64,000 nt of DNA from Prostheceraeus crozeri. Lineage: Eukaryota > Platyhelminthes > Polycladida > Euryleptidae. The number at the start of each line of letters is the position of its first letter. The stretch's first letter is position 1. The position numbers and the translations under genes are program-made. Positions 44,901-54,585 of this stretch are shown here, piece by piece. The DNA lies in the NCBI GenBank assembly GCA_907163375.1, contig CAJQUW010000506.1, positions 62,001 through 126,000 of the forward strand. Reading direction: 5' to 3'. The notes below the pieces were generated by a model. It saw only the letters and a list, made by a program, of their open reading frames with translations. It made no database searches and was not told the origin of the DNA.

Positions 44901-44953
44901 AGGCACAGGCCCAGCTCCTCAAGTCATACATTTCAATGCTGGAAGAATCGTAA
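29877..44953 (+). CDS. Sorting nexin of the SNX5/SNX6/SNX32 group, 3' part (BAR domain), four exons
   Basis: Exons 29877-29916, 33344-33590, 36333-36418 and 44903-44953 splice in frame to a C-terminal BAR segment. Landmarks are STDEDLKLSDTLRYYM, YRRSRALADYENCNKNLEKA, ARNKNKDVRQAEE, LKELAELELKHAR and a final LLKSYISMLEES before TAA. These are the signature sequences of SNX5/6/32, the PX-BAR sorting nexins that pair with SNX1/2 in the ESCPE-1/retromer membrane coat and sort endosomal cargo to the Golgi. The PX domain and first BAR helix are not in the window. All donors are GTAAGT or GTAGGA and all acceptors TTTTTAG or TTGCAG type. The introns carry most of the transposons in the middle of the window. 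Which paralogue it is cannot be told; invertebrates usually have one. Confidence 0.93.
32735..32975 (+). repeat. Dispersed repeat, copy 2 (inverted relative to 8600-8840)
   Basis: Lies in the sorting nexin intron. Matches the reverse complement of 8600-8840; shared blocks include AACGGCTGAATCATTGGATT and AGGTGGTTCATGCCCC. Similarity fades at both ends without a visible terminal repeat or target duplication. Confidence 0.8.
33344..33590 (+). CDS. SNX5/6-like exon (247 bp, core of BAR domain)
   Basis: Acceptor CTTTTTTAG, donor GTAGGA at 33591, ending in phase 1. Encodes STDEDLKLSDTLRYYM, YRRSRALADYENC and NKNKDVRQAEEAQ, the longest and most diagnostic SNX5/6 block. Confidence 0.93.
34568..35206. 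mobile_element. hAT-type MITE in SNX intron
   Basis: Left end TAGAGGTGTGCGAACCCGA, right end (other strand) TAGAGGTGTGTCAGTGACCC. Flanking 8-mers GGTGACAC (34560-34567) and GTTGACGC (35207-35214) match at 6 of 8, consistent with an old hAT duplication. 639 bp, no transposase. The AGAGGTGTGCG start is shared with the element at 51207. Confidence 0.65.
36333..36418 (+). CDS. SNX5/6-like exon (86 bp)
   Basis: Acceptor ATCTTTTTTAG, donor GTAAGT at 36419. With the carried G it reads ELKSFRLRRIQYFKKNL then KELAELELKHAR, the conserved last BAR helix. Confidence 0.92.
37031..38409 (-). pseudogene. LINE reverse transcriptase and C-terminal region, frameshifted
   Basis: The main frame 38409-37405 contains DYRPISLLTPLSKIFE, VDLAKAFDKIPHNV, SGIPQGSVLGPILF and RYADDLLLL, the RT core with intact YADD. 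After a frameshift near 37404 the thumb region continues with several stops and shifts, and the last 70 residues (37243-37031) carry the ...NPPPTKTERFRKSFIRF ending, with the ERFxxSFIP-like terminus typical of these ORF2 proteins. Confidence 0.85.
38162..38705 (-). repeat. Internal direct duplication within the LINE
   Basis: 38162 to about 38410 and 38456 to about 38705 are diverged direct copies; both begin with TTGACAATGGCGTTAACAAA-like sequence and both contain an ACGTAGTACTC block and an ATCCCATCC block. The copied part is the RT N-terminal coding region, and it separates the endonuclease and RT frames. Confidence 0.75.
38754..40154 (-). pseudogene. LINE ORF2 APE-type endonuclease part (466 aa)
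   Basis: The frame opens at 40154. Endonuclease landmarks in order are LLTNTRSFANKFEEF, VVTETWL, GRGGGIACY, VCGDFND, and LSDHKVV. The Asn, Glu, Asp and His active-site positions of the APE fold are visible. The frame continues into the linker that precedes RT (FNDYFTSIF) and then ends at the duplicated segment. It is long and open, suggesting a fairly young copy. Confidence 0.88.
40261..41285 (+). mobile_element. mariner-type transposon, internally deleted
   Basis: Flanked by TA on both sides (40259-40260 and 41286-41287). Inverted ends: left GGCTTGGCAACTAAGTTTTG, right read inward GGGTTGGCAACAAAGTTTTG, both continuing ACCGATG. At 1025 bp it is shorter than the usual 1.3 kb, and the transposase lacks its catalytic half. 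Confidence 0.85.
40688..41192 (+). pseudogene. mariner transposase, N-terminal DNA-binding half
   Basis: The original start is the ATG at 40688 (MDFDRKYIRKLIYFFWESG); an early frameshift near 40740 moves the rest into another frame. That frame holds the paired helix-turn-helix features: CQRWVSKFDDGKVDCSDAQR, IGRP, and the second HTH TIGQELGVSHETIRRKLNRM. The WVPH-like and CE-L-L motifs (KWLPYRL, VCEALL) follow. The DD34D catalytic Asp residues are gone, and the frame ends in unrelated sequence. Confidence 0.85.
41676..41900 (-). pseudogene. Reverse transcriptase scrap (LINE-type)
   Basis: Ends in ...LIPKLKSRKAPGCDNIPTVI, the KxRKAPGxDxIP motif at the start of non-LTR reverse transcriptases. 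Only the RT N-terminal edge is kept. It cannot be assigned to a family. Confidence 0.7.
42835..43227 (-). pseudogene. Penelope-like element GIY-YIG endonuclease, 5'-truncated copy
   Basis: The frame reads from about 43227 through the linker (KDAVPLPYQNNIVYNYRCGC) into the nuclease CGATYVGKCTRPLRLRVKEH, then SAITKHLQQC and LFIAEGVAIKW. GIY-YIG with the YVGKxTRxLxxRVKEH pattern and a CxC knuckle before it is typical of Penelope-like retroelements, where it nicks target DNA. The upstream reverse transcriptase is absent. It lies in the large SNX intron. Confidence 0.85.
43502..44211. mobile_element. Tigger/pogo-like MITE with TA duplication
   Basis: Left end CATTAAAACTTGCAATGTAG and right end (other strand) CACTAAAACCTGGCATAAGC, each next to TA (43500-43501 and 44212-44213). 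Sub-terminal ACGGACACCT occurs near both ends. No transposase frame. 710 bp. Confidence 0.7.
44903..44953 (+). CDS. SNX5/6-like last coding exon
   Basis: Acceptor TTTTTCTCGTTGCAG. Encodes AQAQLLKSYISMLEES and TAA (44951-44953), matching the length and LLQ/LLK-type sequence of the SNX5/6 C terminus. It is separated from the previous exon by about 8.5 kb of transposon-filled intron. Confidence 0.85.
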   Translation, partial: AQAQLLKSYISMLEES

Positions 44954-45569
44954 ATCGGCCTTGAACATTTGATAGATCATGGAAATATCTAATGTTTCAT
45001 ACTGGACTCTAGATCTTTTTTAATGTACGACAGATCACTACAAGTGGATTCTGAGTTAATGAACTTGCGATTCTATTCTTGATAATGTGAAAATTGAAGG
45101 GATTCATCAACGTAGAGAATCTCGATGCAATGATCATGCAGAAGCTGAATAATGGACTGATCTTCATGTTTCGTGAATATTGTGAATTATCTGTAGCAGT
45201 TCTAATGCACGTATTGATTGATTGGCTCTGGAATTCCTTACCAAATACATGCCAAAGGAATTTCGTGAACTTGTACAGATCATATCGTAATGTATTCTTA
45301 ATTTAAAGTGAATGACTAACTTGTTCTTTGACTATTGGTTTGTTGTTGAGTTCTGGTTTCAGAGAAAATTTTCCGGTGCGAATGTTTAAATGTCTCGTCA
45401 TATGATCGTAAATATCTATTTCAATGTCCGTATCAATTCTGAACTTGTTTGTCTGTATGAATGAAATTAAAATGGCGAGGCGACTTTGTGTTTCTATTTT
45501 TCATTTTCACCGCCAACCAACCATGTGAGGAGAGACGAATGAGTCTCCTATTTTGATTGTTTTTATTGA

Positions 45570-45575
45570 AATAAA
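45570..45575 (+). terminator. Possible polyadenylation signal of the SNX5/6-like gene
   Basis: AATAAA about 620 bp after the SNX stop codon. It is the first clear signal I noticed downstream, followed by T/G-rich sequence. Assignment is tentative. Confidence 0.35.
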
Positions 45576-46644
45576 CAGGTCTATCGAAGCAAGTGGTTTG
45601 TAGTTCGTGACAACAGTTTGAATTTATAAACATCAGTGCAGAAAATCTGTTAAATCAATCAGATGGGCGAATTTCACCAAGTTCGTGCACTGTTACAGAC
45701 GGGATCCTTCAATCTAGATTTATTCAGTTGTAATACCAAATATATGATGTATAGGAATGTGAGATTTTCCAGCTATGGAGTAGTGCGGATATGAATTTAA
45801 GATTCAACTGTAGGCCTACGCACCTATTTTAGTATTTCAATAATAGGGCCTACTTATTCAGGCCATTTGATGATCGATTTGTCATTTTAATGCAGCGCGC
45901 GTACTATTTGGCATTGTAGGGGAGGCAGGAGTGTATAGTCACTCTAAGTTCAGAATTATTTTTTAAAAAAGTAATCATTTTTGTCCTGGAGCAACTCACA
46001 GCAACAGCATATCAGCCAACTTTCCAAAAAACCAACGAATTCAAAAGAATCCTTGATCCATTCTCTGGTCTTCGTGAAGGATGAAAGATCCTAAATAAAA
46101 GTGTTGAACACTCTGCATGCAAAAGTTTCTGAAGATTTCAATTTTTGAATATAGCTTATACTGATAATTAGCCATTTCTTCGGGGCAAACTTGGACAATC
46201 GCAGATTCTCATGGTATTCCGAATGTATCATGATGTATGGTTCAATTAATCATGGTAATGAATTGTCAAGATCTGCGATGATTCTTGAACAATTATAGTT
46301 TTGATAATAACAAAATTTGTCATTCAATTTAAGAAAATTGAGGAATTTATTTCTCTAGAAAGGTTTGAAATAGATGGGCGTAATTATTGTGCAGAAACGT
46401 GTCGTTAGTAGTTATAAAGGTGTTCGCGGTAGGTTCCGTGGCACAATGGTTTTCAGTAAATAACCTACTTGTCCAGGCAATTTGGTCTCTGGGTTTAATA
46501 GCTCTGAAAGTGTAATTGAAAGTCGGCAATAGGCATTCGGACTAAAAGTGGACTACTACGGCGCGCTCCAGATGGTGTCAGACCTGCAAATTACCACAGG
46601 TGACGTTAAAACTTCGTTTTTGGTATTTACGTCAGATTGGAATG

Positions 46645-46790
46645 GTCGTGGCTGGTAGGGCTCGAACCTACGTTATCTTTTATATAGATCGGATGTCTTC
46701 CAACCAAGAGTTGCGACCGCTTACATGCGGCAGATGCCAATTGGCAGGATCAAGCCTTCACCATACATCAGTAAATGTCATTCCTATATA
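46645..46790 (-). mobile_element. tRNA-related SINE copy C
   Basis: The minus strand has the B box GGTTCGAGCCCTACCAGCC. About 96 bp away on the plus side it shares GGATCAAG..TTCACC..CAGTAAATGT with copy A at 9826. The A-box region (TTGGTTGGAAG) is weaker. Confidence 0.6.
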
Positions 46791-48080
46791 TGAGAGCATT
46801 TCGTCACAACTGTGACTGCCGATATTGACCATGCTTGATCTGTGCAGTTGTTATAGTTTGAAATACAATCGTTCCCAATCGCGATTAAATCTAGGACTTA
46901 CTTGTCATTTTCTTTTCCCTAATTATTTAAACTTATACGTAGATTATTGTCGCGGTACTTGTTTACACACCGAAAAAAGCACAATTCGAGAAAATAAACA
47001 AAAAATACCATTGCTCCATACATATTTTAATGGATTTTTGATTCACCTAAATAAACAACCTAAATTTGTAAAATTATTCACCCATAAAAAACCTGAAATG
47101 ACTAAAATATTCACCTAAGATGTCGGTGTCTAGTAATGATTATGTGTGCATCCATTTGTCGAAAATCTATTTTTTATTTCCTACAAATTGTCACATGAGT
47201 GTAATTTGAACCAGTCCGCAGTATGTGGATTAGTTGTGCCATCATGCAAATTGAATACAAATCCATGTGTCTATGAATTGTCCCATTATCATATTAAAAC
47301 TCTGTTTCATTATCTAAGACGAAGACTTTCTGAAATTCTCTGTATATGTTTTAATGATGTGAATTGTTTTTTACAATATACTATGAATGTTAATTAACGA
47401 ATTGTGCCAGTCGAAAGATGTTTTGCAAACTTATGTTTATTGCATACAAAACAATATCTTTATAATGTGTGTTTCAGACATGAATCGGTGTCCTACAACA
47501 ATCAATGCTGAAAATATGAATGGATTTAACCAAATCAATTCAACGAGTCCGTCCATATGGCAAGGGAGAATCTTTTGATCACTGTGTAGGCCTGGACTTG
47601 TTTCTGAGAGGTGATTGATTTCTTGCACATTTTTGTCACTGTCTCCGAATGTTGGTTATGCAGTGATGCTATAATGAGCTGTAAATCCTTCGAACATTTC
47701 GTGGCAGTATGATGACGTTGAACAACAATGTTATTTTTTTAGATTTTATATTTATCTAATATAATATCTATAATACATAATATATTGTTATATATACATG
47801 CTCTGTGCATCGTTCTTTTTGTACGTATTCAAATAAAAACTCTTCCGAAATTTTGTTTTTTAAGTAATGACCGCGCGGGGCCATATTAATTGTAGATTTC
47901 ATTTCGCCGTCATGGCGGATAAAAGGTAGAGGGATACGTGAGGTTAAGGTTAATCGAACATCTTTAAGCAAGGTCCAAGCAACCACTAATTTACTTCTAT
48001 TTCACGCTTAGGCAACCGATAGGCAACGTTCAAGTAACTGTGAGGCAACGTGTTGGCGACGTTGCCTGCCGCGACAAATA

Positions 48081-48123
48081 GCACGTGTAGGCAACCGTCT
48101 TGGGCACCGTTGCCTACACGTGC
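48081..48123. repeat. Perfect 15-bp inverted repeat (hairpin)
   Basis: GCACGTGTAGGCAAC at 48081-48095 pairs perfectly with 48109-48123 around a 13-base loop. The surrounding 48000-48130 has four more GGCAAC/GTTGCC blocks in both directions, so the hairpin is part of a larger GGCAACG-rich repeat. Confidence 0.85.
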
Positions 48124-48227
48124 AGGCAACTAAGTGTGCTCATTGGGTAGCGCGGATCGATGCTACGGGAAATGTGCAATTCGCAATAAGAGTAAATTCC
48201 GATAGATGATGTATCAACCAGCTATGA

Positions 48228-48365
48228 AGATGTGCGGCTGGTAGGACTCATTATACGAGCTCAGTATAGACCTATCGCTCAACCTATACTGAGCTACGGT
48301 CGCTTTCATGTGAATATGTAGATCGCTGAAATTAATAGGTGGGATCGACCCCGTCCCGCGGATAG
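48228..48365 (-). mobile_element. tRNA-related SINE copy B
   Basis: The minus strand has the clearest tRNA head of the three: TAGCTCAGTATAGGTTGAGC (a D-arm with GCTC/GAGC stem and A box), and ATGAGTCCTACCAGCC at the decayed B box. The GGGATCGA block follows about 108 bp from the B box on the plus side, as in the other copies. Confidence 0.65.
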
Positions 48366-48600
48366 GGGCGATGACATTAATAGGCGATTTCGAAGACGTA
48401 AAAGGCGGAGACATCACCCTAATATAAGATGCGTTGGTTGAAGATGATGGCCTCGATTTGAATCAGATTGTCGCTTGATGACGGCACACTAAGTGACATG
48501 CCACCCTCAATTACAAGTAATTACACATGACCATAGACATCCGTGGTTACGCGTGGCATTACTGCAACATGTCGGCAGTCCTGTTTTATAGACTTTGCGT

Positions 48601-50110
48601 CAGGGCTGTGGAGCCGATGCGTTATCTCATCGGCTCCGGCTCCACGACACTGATGTGAAAGGCTCCGGCTCGGCTCCGGCTTCAAATTCAGGTTCTATCT
48701 ATGCTGGTTATCCTGGATCCGTTGAACGGGTTTTTTGGATAACGGTGTGGCCTTCAGAGGCTTGCTACAATCATCAAATTAGTTTTCATTAACAAGCAAC
48801 GACTTAAGTTAATAATAAAAATGATAATAGCCTAATATAATGACAAATAACATACTTGTCATATATTTTTGCATAAATTGACTATTTCTGAAAGATAAAA
48901 TAAAGTTATAGCCAGGATTGGTTAAATTAGATAAAGATCTCCCGCACTGGCTAAATATAAATTGGCCTAGCCTGCAACCAGTCTACTACGAGGCTACATT
49001 AAATAAGACCACATGAGTGATGATGATTTAGCCGTCACAGGGCCGAATAGTAGTATAAGCTTTTTAACAAAGCTTGAATATGAAACTGGAGAGCGTATGC
49101 CTCTAAATAGCTTATAGGGCCTGTATCTACTCGAACATGGAAAGGGTATCGGCTATATAGCCAAATATACCGTATCAATAAAGATATCAATTGCTTTATT
49201 GAATATTAAAGTGTATATAGGCTAGCTTAGGTTGTTATTGTTATTTTTATTGCCTTTATTCAATAGTCTGTTGGTCCATGAATAATATGATCGGTGGGTA
49301 GCCCACGACTCATCATCTGTAGAAATTGTAATTTAGATAGCCTAATTGCAGTGTAGGCTAGAAATGTACAATTGAAAATTATACTTAAAAAAATTAAAAA
49401 TATCTAATTTAGGACAAGTTTTGTAATTCTATGCAGCATACTTAATAAGTTAAGACCTAACTTACATTATATTAATTTCGTATTTTTCATTATGGCGTAA
49501 AGTTGCACTAAATAATTCATCAATGATTCATGTATATTATTATATTCAATTTATGTATAACACATTACCACTATTCCTCTGATGATTCCACTATTCCAGT
49601 AGCCATACCGATAGATGATAGCCTACATAGTAACCGTATTAGATTTAAGACATTGCGCAAGAAATGTAGCTATATTATCTTTGCTGACTGAACTGGAAAT
49701 GTGTACATAAATGACTGGCGACTTGTCTCTAGGAATCTACAATCATCTAGTTAGCATGCATATAACAAGTCTTCAAATGAATGGATTTTGGAGAATACGT
49801 TGTCAATATGGAAATTAGTCTTACGAAACATATGCAATAAAAAATATTACACATGTGTGTAAATATATAATAAATATGATACAAAAGAAGGCGCAACTGC
49901 AAAGAAAGATATCGTGGAGGACAGATCATTGGTATGCTTAAAAGACATATCTTTAGATTTCAAATGATTTAATTTTTTTATGACGGCAATTAATAACTTT
50001 TAGAATTCTAGATTTATATCAAAGCTCAAACTATCGGAGCCGGAGCCTTTGTAATAAATCGGCTCCGGCCAAAACCATCGGCTCCTTAAGGCTCCGGCTC
50101 CACAGCCCTG
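48601..50110. mobile_element. hAT non-autonomous transposon with perfect 8-bp duplication
   Basis: Starts CAGGGCTGTGGAGCCGATG and ends GGCTCCGGCTCCACAGCCCTG-like sequence (inverted, 50090-50110). The flanking 8-mers CTTTGCGT at 48593-48600 and 50111-50118 are identical. Sub-terminal GGCTCCGG repeats are dense at both ends. 1510 bp, no transposase recognised, in the interval between the SNX and AAGAB genes. Confidence 0.93.
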
Positions 50111-51041
50111 CTTTGCGTTTCTGTATATGTATCAGAGGCTAAACAATGTGATAGGACCTCGCAATTTCATGCTCAGGGAAAACAGAACATGCCAAGTGGT
50201 TCATCCCTGGTTCAAGCGGCAACGCAGACAACTGTAGACGACGCGTTAACTATAAACGCTCGCCCGCGCGTATTCATAAACACTCCCCATGTTTTGACAG
50301 CATCAGATCACGTAATTGCTGACTCTTGGTGCAGCGCCACTGACCTAGGATGTGTGCAGCGCGTATGAAGTATAAACTGCCCTTAACCACGAACGTTTGG
50401 GATGCTCCGTAATTACGCGTGGCAATATCACCTAGTGCAGCTTCCGAAACGAAGTGAATAATGGCCGAGATGAAAGCACGTGTTTGAATAATCCGCAATT
50501 TTTGATTTTACAATTATCCCAATTATATTGAGCGTTCAACGAAATATTCGCCTGACCACTAATACTAGTAAAATCCCAATTTTTTTACCATTTCTGCCAC
50601 TAGCCGAGTGAGACCCTGAGTAGGCCCATTTATGAGCGTATGAATGCAATGCCAATGCAAATGTATAAGATTGCTCTGGCGAGACTGAACAAGATCTGGT
50701 CCTTCCACCCATTGATCTTTCAACATACAAATGCACACTAATTCACTCGAATATGAGAATAAGTGACACTTCTGTCTCATAGCTTTCTAGAACACATATT
50801 TGTAAAAAAACATGACAATAGAAAGCGTGATAAGCTACAAAACAATTTATATATTTGGATATATAATGTATTATGTACAAAGCGATATGATAATCTTTTG
50901 ATGGATGAATAACATCCGATCGTGGAATGGATATCGTTAGAAAGTGTCTGTGTGTTCCGTGTGAAATTTCCGTTTTCTCACTGTATAGCTGATCAATGAG
51001 TAACTGTTGTTCTAGACTATTCCAATACTGAATACATGCTT

Positions 51042-51107
51042 TCAATCGTCTAAACCTTCAATTTCTTCTTCATCTCCTTTGATAGCACTCCAAAATTTCA
51101 GTGTTAT
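51042..51107 (-). CDS. AAGAB: AAGAB last coding exon
   Basis: Acceptor TTTTATCTTTCAG, 22 codons including TGA (51044-51042). Encodes ITLKFWSAIKGDEEEIEGLD plus a final Asp. Confidence 0.85.
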   Translation of the reverse strand: MTLKFWSAIKGDEEEIEGLDD

Positions 51108-53462
51108 CTGAAAGATAAAAAGTGACATGATGGTAAATTGATATCATAACATCTTGGAAAGGAAAAATGCGACCTTTCCACAGGGGAAATATGTAATACT
51201 CTACAGCAGAGGTGTGCGTTTGTGTCACGAACACGACCCCAACACGATCGTGCTTCGTGTGGTGTTGAGCCCCTTGTCATTCGTGTTTTGACAAATTAGA
51301 GTCGTGCCATATTTTCGTGTTGACAAGGATTCACGAAGTTATAAATCGGCATAATTTGATAATTTAGACTGTTCTTGTTCTAGCTTAAGAGTTATCCATT
51401 TTCCGTGGACAATAATCCACTTATCCGTGGATTATCCATGAAGTCCACGAAGATAAATGATAAATAAAATGCATTCTGTTAATGCATTTACACAACTAGG
51501 TCGGCTGAAGACCAATACATGCATGAGCATACAATTGACCAATTCCTGGCCGAACCATGAGGATTAACCACTTATGTGAATCCTCAGTCTGGTGGTGGGC
51601 CACGTGCGTTGCCTAGTACCACAATTATGGCAGTGGGTTCAGTGCAAGCCATTGTTGCCAACCCAGTCACTTCCACTACAAACAATACAGACAAACAATA
51701 AAGTGTACTCAGGAGTCCAGAGCAGATTGATAAGTAGCCCTTTACTAAATCGCCAGCCTTTCAACAGTCTTTGGGCATTAATCACTGAACTCTTAATCTG
51801 ATTCAAATTACTTTGTAATTCGTTTAAGCTGTTGTAGTCTCCTCCACCAGTGAACTATTATTTTCCATTAAATAGCACTATATATTTTACATTAGTTACT
51901 CACAAGATAAATTTCGTGTTACCTTCGTGCTAGATGTAAGTGGTTTGAATTCCGTGTTTTGGTTTAAAACGTCGTGTCGTGTTGAGGGTAAGTTCCCGAC
52001 GAATTCACAACTCTACTCTACAGAACTTATCCAATTTTCCCTATCGAGGACACTATCCGAATTCTATTTGTCGATATGTTTTACAGGCAAATAGGAGGCC
52101 TAGAAATCTCACAAACCCTACCTCTAAAAGTAACAGACACTTTTGCGTCCTAAGAAGGAGCCGTCGGTATGCCTGTGCGAATTTAACGAAACTTGGAATA
52201 TTTTCGCAGGTTTATGTCGGCAACCAATTGACCAAAATTGTCATTGTTCAACGTGTTACTTCTAGACATATTGATGAAAGTTATTCAAATACCAGTCGAC
52301 AACCAACTAAAAAATAGGCCAAATGTTTTGTTATTGGACATATTGATAATTGAGATTCATTTTGGAATACTGTTCGCCTTCATTTGTCGGTATGTCAACC
52401 TATCTGAGGAACCATTTGGACAAATTGCAACGCAAAGCACATCGCATTATCTACGGCATTAATGAATTGGTTGATAGAAGATTGCACAAATCGCTGAGAC
52501 TACTTGAGAAATAAATGATCATACCAAAATCTTTGCCTCCTTGACATTCTTCACAAAAAGAGTCACTACTCTGGACGTTTAATTGTTGCTATCTCAAAAT
52601 GTGCTATATAAAGATCTTCATAATTTTGTGTAGTGTATATATTTGACAGAATGAAAATCATACAGAAAGTCAAATAATCAAGAAATACTTGTAGCCTACA
52701 CAAAATCACATACTGGAATCATTAGCAAGGCGAAATATGCAAGGAAAAAAGGTATACCGCACTGAAGTGCGAGAGAAGTCAACGACCAATTTTAAGGAAC
52801 GAGGCATTGTCTTGGTATGCAGTCGTAGAGCAGATGGCTTTAATCCTCACAGATTTTGAGAAATAATCGCGTACTGATAAGGATACGCTTTTCGATCAAA
52901 ATGTCAGATGAACAACCACAGTTAGGCTTGTCGGTGTATTGAGTATTGCTAGACTTAGCGTGATTTATGAGCTCGTCTGTTAATAGTGCATAATGAGGCG
53001 GTTGACACAAAACTTGTTCCGATGAAACACGGACAGTCATATTCCAATAGATCTAGTATATGCTACATATAAAACGAATGCAAATGATCGGGATCTAGAA
53101 ACACTAATGAGCGCATACAGTATAGCCTGGAGGAAGTCTTCTTATTGAGTTGGAGGAAATGTGACTTAAACCCAAGATTGTCGTCAATCAATACTACAAA
53201 AATATTCATACGAGCTCATAAGAATATTCATACGACTTTGTTATGTGACTACGATGCAACTTAGGTGATTCAACGAATTAATGAAGAGTAATTTTTACCT
53301 TTTCAGCGAATGCTTTCCTCTCCGAATGAGGCATTGAGTCAGCTTTTTCACGAAATTTGGCTAATTGCTGAAACATTACTTCGAAAGATGCTTCCTCATC
53401 CTCATCATCAGCGTTCAAAATAGCCATCAATTTGTCCTCATCTTCAAATCCTAGCAATTCAT
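51042..53462 (-). CDS. AAGAB: AAGAB (alpha- and gamma-adaptin-binding protein p34), 3' part, two exons
   Basis: Exons 53462-53299 and 51107-51042 join in phase 0. The first encodes FEVMFQQLAKFREKADSMPH followed by SERKAFAEK. The second encodes FWSAIKGDEEEIEGL and the stop. This matches the conserved C terminus of AAGAB, with its FERLFSKLKEMKDKA-like helix and the FWMAIGGDxDEIEGL ending. AAGAB is a cytosolic chaperone that binds adaptin subunits and helps assemble AP-1 and AP-2 clathrin adaptors. The GTPase-like N-terminal part should lie to the right but was not found. A hAT element (51207-52015) sits in the intron. The gene converges with the SNX gene, another endosomal-traffic gene. Confidence 0.88.
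51207..52015. mobile_element. hAT-type MITE in AAGAB intron, perfect 8-bp duplication
   Basis: Starts CAGAGGTGTGCGTTTGTG; the right end read inward is TAGAGTTGTGAATTCGTC. Flanked by identical CTCTACAG (51199-51206 and 52016-52023). Sub-terminal ACACGA/TCGTGT repeats are abundant. 809 bp, no transposase. Confidence 0.88.
53299..53462 (-). CDS. AAGAB: AAGAB penultimate exon
   Basis: Acceptor ATGTTTGCAG, donor GTAAAAATT at 53298. Starts in phase 1 with ELLGFEDEDKLMAIL, then an acidic run, then the conserved FQQLAKFREKADSMPHSERK helix. Confidence 0.87.
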
Positions 53463-53863
53463 CTGCAAACATAAGAAATTGCTTCGTTATATACGCTAAA
53501 ATGTAGCATTTATATGTCATTTTATAAAAACTACGCTGATTTTGATATGCATTTGAATCATGGTTGGGTAGCAACGGTCAATTTTTTCCACAAGAGCCAA
53601 GGTAAGTAGTAAAAGGCTAAAAATTAGTGTTTCAGAACTAAGTTTGATGTACAAGTATATGAGAGAAAATAATAATACTTTTGAGCTGTGAGTCCTACAC
53701 ATTGAACTTAGATTGTAGCAAAACCCCACTTCCGGACCATCTACTTCTATAATCGGACAATGCATGATACTAATTTGCACACCATAATCGAACCACCTCA
53801 GTAAGTGAACCATTTCTGTAGGTCTCATAGGGTCCGAAGAGACAGTTTGCGATGACTATGAGG

Positions 53864-54585
53864 TAGGGATGCGGAGTCCCGGAGTCCTATCATTTTTGCT
53901 GGAGTCGGAGTCTGATAGGACTCCGACTCCGGCCTATAAGTAGACCGGAAATATAATACAAACAAATTATTTATCTTCGTGCATAGCTGTCACTGTCTTG
54001 ATATCAACTTTCTCCGTCAAACAAAAGTACAGAGACAGCAGTGCATACAAAGCTTGTAATAGTTGAGGGAATGAACCGTGATAGTGAGAAAAGGATTGTC
54101 TTTTCACTCGGTGATTTAATAGAGAAGACATGCCTTCCTAGCCTCGATCACACCTACGCGCCAAAGGTTACATCAGAGACAAAAATAAGATACTAGTTTG
54201 TTTGAGAACATTATCCTCTTACCCTCACGTTAATCGTGTGTGATGGGTCCTCTAAAGCGCATATTAAAATCGAAAGTGTACTTGTTTATTTGAGAAGGAT
54301 GGGGATTTTCCTGCCTGGTAGAGACCGTGTGAAGCACACATCAACAAGATGGGAGGAGCCGAGTCGTATGCATCCAACTGAAATCGACATTTGATGAACT
54401 TTCATCGAAAATGATTGATAATTGATACAGCAATGATCCCTAAAAATACGTTCAGGTAAGCCTATAATGATCTATGATGCAGGTCAACAGTTAATTTTTC
54501 AAAAAGCTATTGGCCACCCGGAGTCGGAGTCCTATCAACCCCCGGAGTCGGAGTCCTATCAAAAAGATAGGACTCCGCATCCCTG
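53864..54585. mobile_element. hAT-type MITE with GGAGTCGGAGTC sub-terminal repeats
   Basis: Left end TAGGGATGCGGAGTCC, right end inward CAGGGATGCGGAGTCC. Flanks CTATGAGG (53856-53863) and CTATGATG (54586-54593) match at 7 of 8. GGAGTCGGAGTCCTATC occurs repeatedly in both orientations. 722 bp. Confidence 0.85.
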
